Under the pieces are notes generated by a model that ran no database searches, had not been told where the DNA came from, and saw nothing but the letters and a program-made list of their open reading frames with translations. Shown piece by piece: positions 57,681-64,000 of a DNA stretch of 64,000 bases. Made by a program: the position numbers and the translations under genes. Origin of the DNA: Siphonodentalium dalli (lineage: Eukaryota > Mollusca > Scaphopoda > Gadilida > Siphonodentaliidae); NCBI GenBank assembly GCA_032622095.1, contig CP136062.1, positions 134,247,282-134,311,281 on the forward strand, read 5' to 3'. Position 1 is the first letter of the stretch, and each line of letters opens with the position of its first letter.

Positions 57681-58178
57681 AACTATTCACTGTCATCCGC
57701 TTTGTGATCACTGTCACTTTCACCGGCTTTGTCGACATCACTGCCTCTTTCGTCCGAATTGTCATCACTTTCGTCAGAAGTGTCATTTGTTTCGTCCATG
57801 AATTTTTCTAGCAACGGTTTGTACTTTAATATTGACATTTTCACTGCATCACGATCTTCATAACCATTATTCAAATATTTGTCGACTTTATCCATGACTG
57901 TTGTGCAGAGTCCCATTGCGCAGCTTCAGATACTCTAATATTGTCCTAGCATAACCATTCATAAATTGCCTCATGTCTTTACTTTTAAGGTCCTTGTCAG
58001 CTTGTACTTTTGCTTCTTTTTCTGTTGAGCCATTTTCCTTATACGTTTCCACTTTATCACTCCATTCTTCTTGTGTTTTACCTCTACTCTCATCACACAC
58101 ACTTTTGAAGTATTCATCTTCATTCAATTTAATTTTCTTATTCTGACCACAGATGGCAGAGTTTGTTTTGTGGAATTA
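57681..58178 (-). pseudogene. Frameshifted ORF, unknown acidic protein
   Basis: On the minus strand 58178-57890 reads without stop (QNKKIKLNEDEYFKSVCD, WSDKVETYKENGSTEKEAKV, LKSKDMRQFMNGYARTILEY). Near 57915 the frame changes by one base and continues as VMDKVDKYLNNGYEDRDA, KMSILKYKPLLEKFMDE and a Asp/Ser-rich tail to a stop at ~57683. Both frames have protein-like composition, so this looks like one coding segment with a single frameshift. The 5' end is cut by the M2 copy at 58179. I do not recognise the family; it may be the C-terminus of a transposon protein or a host-gene exon. Confidence 0.5.
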
Positions 58179-58635
58179 AAGGCCTACTTAATTTTTGAAT
58201 TCCCAGATCACATATATAAAATACATATACCATTTGAAAGAGGAAGCTCCAAAACATTGTATTATACAGCTCATCCGGTGTAATAAACTGTTTTTGTTGA
58301 ACTACTGACATGTTTTTTTTTATCTGGATTGTAGTTCAAATTGAATTTTATTCAATGGAGGGGGAATAACTCTAAATCATAAAGATAGAGTTATTCCCTT
58401 TCCATTGAAAATACATTTTTAGTTTGAATACTGATTCTGGGAGCCAAAAGGGGGTAAACATTATATGATTTCAGCTGTTTTCTATTTCTCCATGGGAATC
58501 ATCTGAGGCACAAACGTTTCAAATGGTGATGAATTGTAGTATATTAATCATATTTTATGTCATAGACTGTTATTAAAACCGTATATCAAGGCACTATAAA
58601 AAAAATAATCAGTGACTCGAAAATTAAGTGGGCCT
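58179..58635. mobile_element. M2 MITE, copy c
   Basis: AAGGCCTACTTAATTTTTGA ... TCGAAAATTAAGTGGGCCTT. Internal inverted pair TCAATGGAGGGGGAATAACTC / complement. Confidence 0.78.
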
Positions 58636-58662
58636 TTAAAAAGAATTATCAGTATTTATAAA

Positions 58663-59190
58663 TTAAAGGTGGATTATCTCTTTGTAAACAGGTATTATAT
58701 AGTTATCGGGGTATAAAATATTAGATCTGAATCGAAGACTGCTGTCTGGAAATGCTTCTATCGATTAATATTCATTTTATTTCGAATATTTTCCGGTCTA
58801 AAGAGGTGTGGTTGTTTAGCTAACGAACAATAGCAGTTACTGTTAACAGAGACCAGAAATTTTATGCTGTAATTTTGTCACAAATAAACATTAATTATAC
58901 TCATTATCGCTTATAACTATGGAATAAAACAATACAACCAATCAATGTGGGACATTTGACGTTCGTTACGTAGCCATAGGAAGAGCCTAATGCTCTCTAT
59001 TGCTATATGGTATCACCCGAGTGGTCTATTCTAAAAATAGACAAATAAACGGTCCCAATAAAATATTCGAAATAAAATCAATATTAATTGATATAAGCCT
59101 TTCCGGACAGGGGTAATCGGTTCATACTTATAATTTTATACCCACGCAACTATTTCAAATTTGTTATTTAAAGAGATAATCCATCTTTAA
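58663..59190. mobile_element. M1 palindromic MITE, copy c
   Basis: TTAAAGGTGGATTATCTCTT ... GATAATCCATCTTTAA, 528 bp. It sits 27 bp after an M2 copy. Confidence 0.78.
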
Positions 59191-59367
59191 ACATAGATAT
59201 GTAAACTAAACTATCATAACATCATAGACAATATTGACTTCTGATCAGGGTGTATCATGGTCATATTAAATCTTTTTTTATTATAAAATTCAACAATGAA
59301 TGCTACTAATTTGTACCCATGTTATACAATCTACAGTGACATATATCAAGGAACTTCAATCATAATG

Positions 59368-60542
59368 AATGTGTCAATGACAATGTAGCTCAACTCGGGG
59401 AGGTGTTTATTTTATGCTGAGCAGTCAATAGGATGATAAAGAAGGAAAGTCAAAAAGTTTCAGTAAATGGATTGTATTGTGTAAATGAAATAAATTTTAT
59501 TTCAAACATTTCTCCACTAAAGTGGGCTGCAGGGTGTGCCGATGGATTCAAATGTGAAATCCAAGATGGCTCAAGGCGCCCATGTTTTTAACAAATTTAG
59601 GAAGAATAGGACAGCTTATATCAAGAGGTAACACCAAAGAACCATATGAAGTTTGGATGAGGGATGAGGCACATAGGGTGTGCCAAAGGATTTAAAGAGT
59701 AAAATCCGAGATGGCTGCTGGCGACCATGTTTTTTAACGAAATTGGGGAAATATTGTTGGCTCCCACCTAGAGATCACCCTGAAGGTCCTTATGAAGTTT
59801 GATGAGGATCGAATGATGGATGTGGCCTGTAGAGTGTACCGAAGGATTTAGTCATGCAAAGAGTAAAATCCAAGATGGCCGCTGGCAGCCATGTTTTTTG
59901 ACGAATTTCAGAAATAATTGACGGCACCTAGTCGTCATCCCAAAGATCCTTATGAAGTTTGGTGATGATCGGATGAGGGATGTGGCCTGTAAGTTGTGCT
60001 GAAGGATTTAGTCATGCAAAGAGTAAAATACAAGATGGCTGCCGGTGGCCATGTTTTTAATCAAAAATCTTTCAAATTTGATAGCTGTCATCTATAGGTG
60101 ATCCTAATCATGCCTGTAAATTTCCATAACATTTCTTAGATATATGCTGGCTGCAGGGTGTGCCAATGGATTCAAATTTGAAATAATCGATGACTTCCAT
60201 CTAGATGTCACCCCGAAGATCCATATAAAGTTTGATGATGATCAGAAGATGGATGTGGCCTTTTGGGTGCGCCAAAGGATTTAGTCATGCAAAGAGTAAA
60301 ATTCAAGATGACTGCCAATGGCCATGTTTTTTTTTATTATCGAAAATCGCTAAAATTTGATAGCTCCCATCTAGAGGTGATCCTAAACATGCCTGTAAAT
60401 TTTCAAAAACTTCTGGCGGCCACAGGGCGGCCATGTCTTTTAACAAATTTCGGAAAAATCCGATGGCTTCCATCTATAGGCACAGACGACAAACGCCAAC
60501 CCACGGCAATAGCTCAAATTTTACAAAGTAAAGTTGAGCTAA
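59368..60542 (+). mobile_element. Y-family element, copy D
   Basis: Starts AATGTGTCAATGACAATGTA then GCTCAACTCGGGGAGG. Ends GCTCAAATTTTACAAAGTAA AGTTGAGCTAA. Five to six modules with ATCCAAGATGGC(C/T)GC(T/C)GG and GATG(A/G)GGGATGTGGCCTGT. Confidence 0.75.
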
Positions 60543-61631
60543 AAAGTATCAGGCTATCTGTTCTTATAGTAGGAAAACTTTAAACTACCAGGAAAAAATA
60601 GAGTTATCTTGTGGACTGGCAATAATATTCTATAAAGAGCACAGCTAAATAAGACACGCTGAACCTCTTGGGGAAAATCAATTTATTGTACCCAGTACGA
60701 TATTCAACAAGAAAACTAAGATGCATGCATCAGGTCAGCCATGAACTATTTAGCATAGAATAATTCAGTTCGGTTGCAGTTTCACAACGTTACAACTGAC
60801 ATTCGATTACACCTTGAATGTGGAACTATGTAAGAGTGAATATTAATGTTCTAAATCCCATGTTTCACCTTTAGTGGTAATGGGGTCGTACTTTATTAAC
60901 ACGCAAGTAGTGTAATTAAGTACGGGTAATTAGAAGTAACAAATCGTTTAGTTTCTATCGTATCGGCTAAAAGGGGTGAGCAGATTGCTGATGATGAATG
61001 CTCTCGTTAGCTGCCAATATAATGTGCATATTTGCCCCGTTACGTTTATACACTGTAGCATTGGCGGGCCAGAGTGTGTTGACATGTTAAGTTCATTAAT
61101 AACAGATCAGCAGGGATTTGTCGTGATAACGTATACGTGGAAATATGCTACCTAAACGGTTAAATTAACGGTTGATCTATTACACCACCGTGTATACTCG
61201 GTTTAAATAGGTATATTATATAGGGACGTGTGCTCAATTTTGGTGCGGACCGATGATAAAAAAAAATCAGAGGTAAATGTCGGCGGGCGGGAGGGCCATT
61301 TTTTCAATAATTTTTTAAGAAATTGAACAGTTGCAGCAGCAGCAAAAAAAAGGGTGTACAATTGGCAAATGATGAGGGGCGGCGTGACGTGTAACTAGGA
61401 TTGAAATTAGATATTTAATTTGGAGATTATTCGATGAGGGATGTTATATTAATTATATTAAAGGGACGAGGGGGCTTAGTTGTCGAAAATATTCATATTT
61501 GTTCCAAACACCGTAAACAGAAAAATATTAAAACGCATACATTTTGGTTCAAATATACGATCACTATCGCGTAAACATCATGCTCACATAAAGACCTACT
61601 AAATTTTACCTAAACAAGAGTCTGATTGTGT
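60543..61631. other. No recognisable feature
   Basis: Over 1 kb without coding signal or shared repeat. Confidence 0.45.
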
Positions 61632-61957
61632 TATAGAAGGCAGCACAATGCTACTGGCTAATCACACACAAATGGTATAAACGCTCTTTATTATTTCCAA
61701 ATAAGGAATTGAGCAACAAAGAACGCTCTTTATGTTTACCATCATAATATAAAGAAACACCAAGAAAGTAACTTTTTATGCTTTGTTTACATAACAATCG
61801 TCAAATTTACGACAATAACATACTGTTTATGAGATATTTCTCATTTGTATATTAACAAAGTATGTCTATATTTGAATATTATTTTCGTTTGTAGCGGTTT
61901 TTGACAGGTGGAAATATGTTCACAGGATACCCACCAAGGCCTTCCGTACCTTTAAGG
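61632..61957 (-). repeat. Dispersed repeat R, copy 2
   Basis: Inverted partner of 45284-45603. Two extra short fragments of the 'AACAAAGAGCGTT' motif occur at 61715 and 63817. Confidence 0.68.
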
Positions 61958-62219
61958 TATACTGCAACTTTGTTTCTTGTCAATAGCAGAATACATAATG
62001 CTATTAAGAAGTGACACAAAACACAGAACATTTTTTTTAATTATAAGTATTGAGCAGTGAGAAATATTTGAGTCGAGGAAACCAGTAACGAAAGGCGATA
62101 TTAACATGATTTCTGTCAGCGAATAATTGTTTACGTTCCAATGAATATTAAAATGTACTGAAAACAAACTGCTAATGGGTGCCAGACTTTCATAAACACA
62201 AATTATGTATTAATGGTGT

Positions 62220-62490
62220 AACGACATATTTCGTTCTTAATTGTCTAAAAAAAATAGGGGATGGGGATGTTTGGATCTCTAGTTTAACGACATTTTTCGG
62301 TCTTTAATAGTTTAATGACATTTTTCGGTCTTTATAATATCTCAAGATATAGGGGGTATTTGGATCTCTAGTTTAACGACATTTTTCGGTCTTTATAGTT
62401 TAACGACATTCTCGGTCTTTAATATTTCAAGATATAGGGGCCCTTAGTGGGTATTTGGATCTCTAGTTTAACGACATTTTTCGGTCTTTG
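62220..62490 (+). repeat. Degenerate minisatellite (AGTTTAACGACATTTTTCGG)
   Basis: Six units of TTTAA(C/T)GACATTTTTCGGTCTTTA, partly in a higher-order unit with AAGATATAGGGG...TATTTGGATCTCT. Confidence 0.8.
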
Positions 62491-62560
62491 ATAGCAAAAT
62501 GGAAGAAGTACATCTTTGGAAAGATGTGGTGGCCCTAAAAAGGAAAGTTGTTTGGTGATC

Positions 62561-63529
62561 TTGAAATGCAGTTTTTCTGAACAGTCTTCCTTGATTAAAG
62601 TGATGTGAAACACTCCGGCAGACAACGGGCAGAGTGATCAAATAGAAATTAAGAATAATCTTTCTCAAAGTAGTTATTTGTTACGAATATTAATCCAAAT
62701 GGATGATACACAACGTCATTCTTATATATTAGTTAAATGCAATGACTCTCGATGGCGAAATCATTTTTGTTTAATTATAGCCGATAGTTGCGCCCCGAAT
62801 CGAGATGTAAATATTTACAATTTGGAGTAGTTCAGACGATGTTCTCTATGAAGTGGGGTGGTAGATTTTTTTGGAAATTTTCAGTGATGTTAGTAGAATG
62901 ATAACATTCCCCAGGTTGGCAAAGTGCCTGAGCACTAACTTATCAATTTCTCGCACCCGAAAAAGTCCATAACAAGTCCATAATATGTCTTTAAGCATAT
63001 ATATAAATCTCCGAAAACCAAAATTCTAAAGCATTAAACGATTTCTTGAAATGCAGTTTTTCTGAACAGTCTTCCTTGATTAAAGTGATGTGAAACACTC
63101 CGGCAGACACCGGGCAGAGTGATCAAATAGAAATTAAGAATAATCTTTCTCAAAGTAGTTATTCGTTACGAATATTAATCCAAATGGATGATACACAACG
63201 TCATTCTTATATATTAGTTAAATGCAATGACTCTCGATGGCGAAATCATTTTTGTTTAATTATAGCCGATAGTTGCGCCCCGAATCGAGATGTAAATATT
63301 TACAATTTGGAGTAGTTCAGACGATGTTCTCTATGAAGTGGTGTGGCAGATTTTTTTGGAAATTTTCAGTGATGTTAGTAGAATGATAACATTCCCCAGG
63401 TTGGCAAAGTGCCTGAGCACTAACTTATCAATTTCTCGCACCCGAAAAAGTCCATAACAAGTCCATAATATGTCTTTAAGCATATATATAAATCTCCGAA
63501 AACAAAAATTCTAAAGCATTAAACGATTT
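62561..63529 (+). repeat. 485-bp tandem duplication
   Basis: Copies 62561-63044 and 63046-63529 differ at only a handful of sites (for example GACAACGGG/GACACCGGG, TATTTGTTACG/TATTCGTTACG, GGGGTGGTAG/GGTGTGGCAG). No ORF runs through both. Part of the unit is related to 49640-49910. Confidence 0.92.
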
Positions 63530-64000
63530 GCTATATTTCCAGGGCATATATTTCATCTGATTTTGCGAGAATCCATATATACTTTTTCACGAGAATCCAG
63601 GGTAATTTGCGAGAATATTTACGAGAATCTAGATTTGGATTCTCGCCGAAATATAAGCCCTGATTTCACTCTGAAGTGTGCCTAAATGGCATAAATTGTA
63701 CCGTGGTTCCCATGTTCGCCAAAGTGGCATAAATTTATTTCACGATAATACTAATTTTAGGCATTCATTTATATCACTGATATCAGGACAATAAATAGCC
63801 ATTTCCATTGCATGGAACAAAGAGCGTTATTGTTTATCGGTGTTGTTTTTGGAAGTGGTGGTAGTTAAATTTTATACATTTCGACCCCCAATAAGTATTT
63901 CCGAACAAATGAATTATTAACAAGCGTGACATGACATCATTGACGAAGATAATTAACACCGATCTACAAGCAATTAAAGTCTTAAAATGAGCTAAAATTT
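63530..64000. other. No recognisable gene
   Basis: Includes a short cluster of GCGAGAAT(C/A)(C/T) motifs (63563-63645). No coding signal. Confidence 0.4.

Overview
The window is eukaryotic nuclear DNA, AT-rich, with small exons, GT-AG introns and very many mobile elements. The gene content (an ALPK1 orthologue, a NUDT15 orthologue and a Schlafen-like AlbA_2 gene) together with abundant 'pearl'/Helitron-like repeats, which have tandem core repeats, a GACA/ACAC microsatellite and a terminal hairpin, points to a lophotrochozoan and most likely a bivalve mollusc. The phylum is inferred; nothing in the window proves the species.

Three protein-coding genes were assembled by hand from exons. (1) Minus strand, 16823 down to 9053: a five-exon, 227-residue Schlafen-like protein whose body is an AlbA_2 domain. 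(2) Plus strand, 22545-32929: a three-exon, 150-residue NUDT15-type Nudix hydrolase with a perfect Nudix box split by intron 1. (3) Plus strand, 38982-51207: an eight-coding-exon, 993-residue ALPK1, with the N-terminal helical sensor region, a serine-rich linker and a C-terminal alpha-kinase domain. In vertebrates ALPK1 is the cytosolic receptor kinase for bacterial ADP-heptose. All splice phases close and the frames stay open.

The rest is mostly transposable-element material. Positions 1-9000 hold piggyBac-like TTAA elements, Helitron-like pieces and foldback repeats. Positions 17400-21195 hold a dead CR1/L2-like LINE split by a TIR element with a short target duplication. Positions 23051-31689, inside the NUDT15 introns, hold a head-to-tail array of Helitron/pearl-like units whose ~121-bp core carries an NRF1-like palindrome. 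Positions 34893-38385 hold nested insertions (a hAT-like element in a hairpin MITE; a YY1-motif element in a 9-bp-TSD TIR element in a MITE). ALPK1 introns hold several MITE families. Positions 51208-64000 have no recognisable host gene, but hold MITEs, another YY1-motif element, a frameshifted acidic ORF and a near-identical 485-bp tandem duplication.

Several insertions have internal proof: target-site duplications, and in two cases a repeat paralogue elsewhere in the window that serves as the empty site. ALPK1 and Schlafen families both have immune roles in other animals, but no functional link between the three genes can be read from the sequence.
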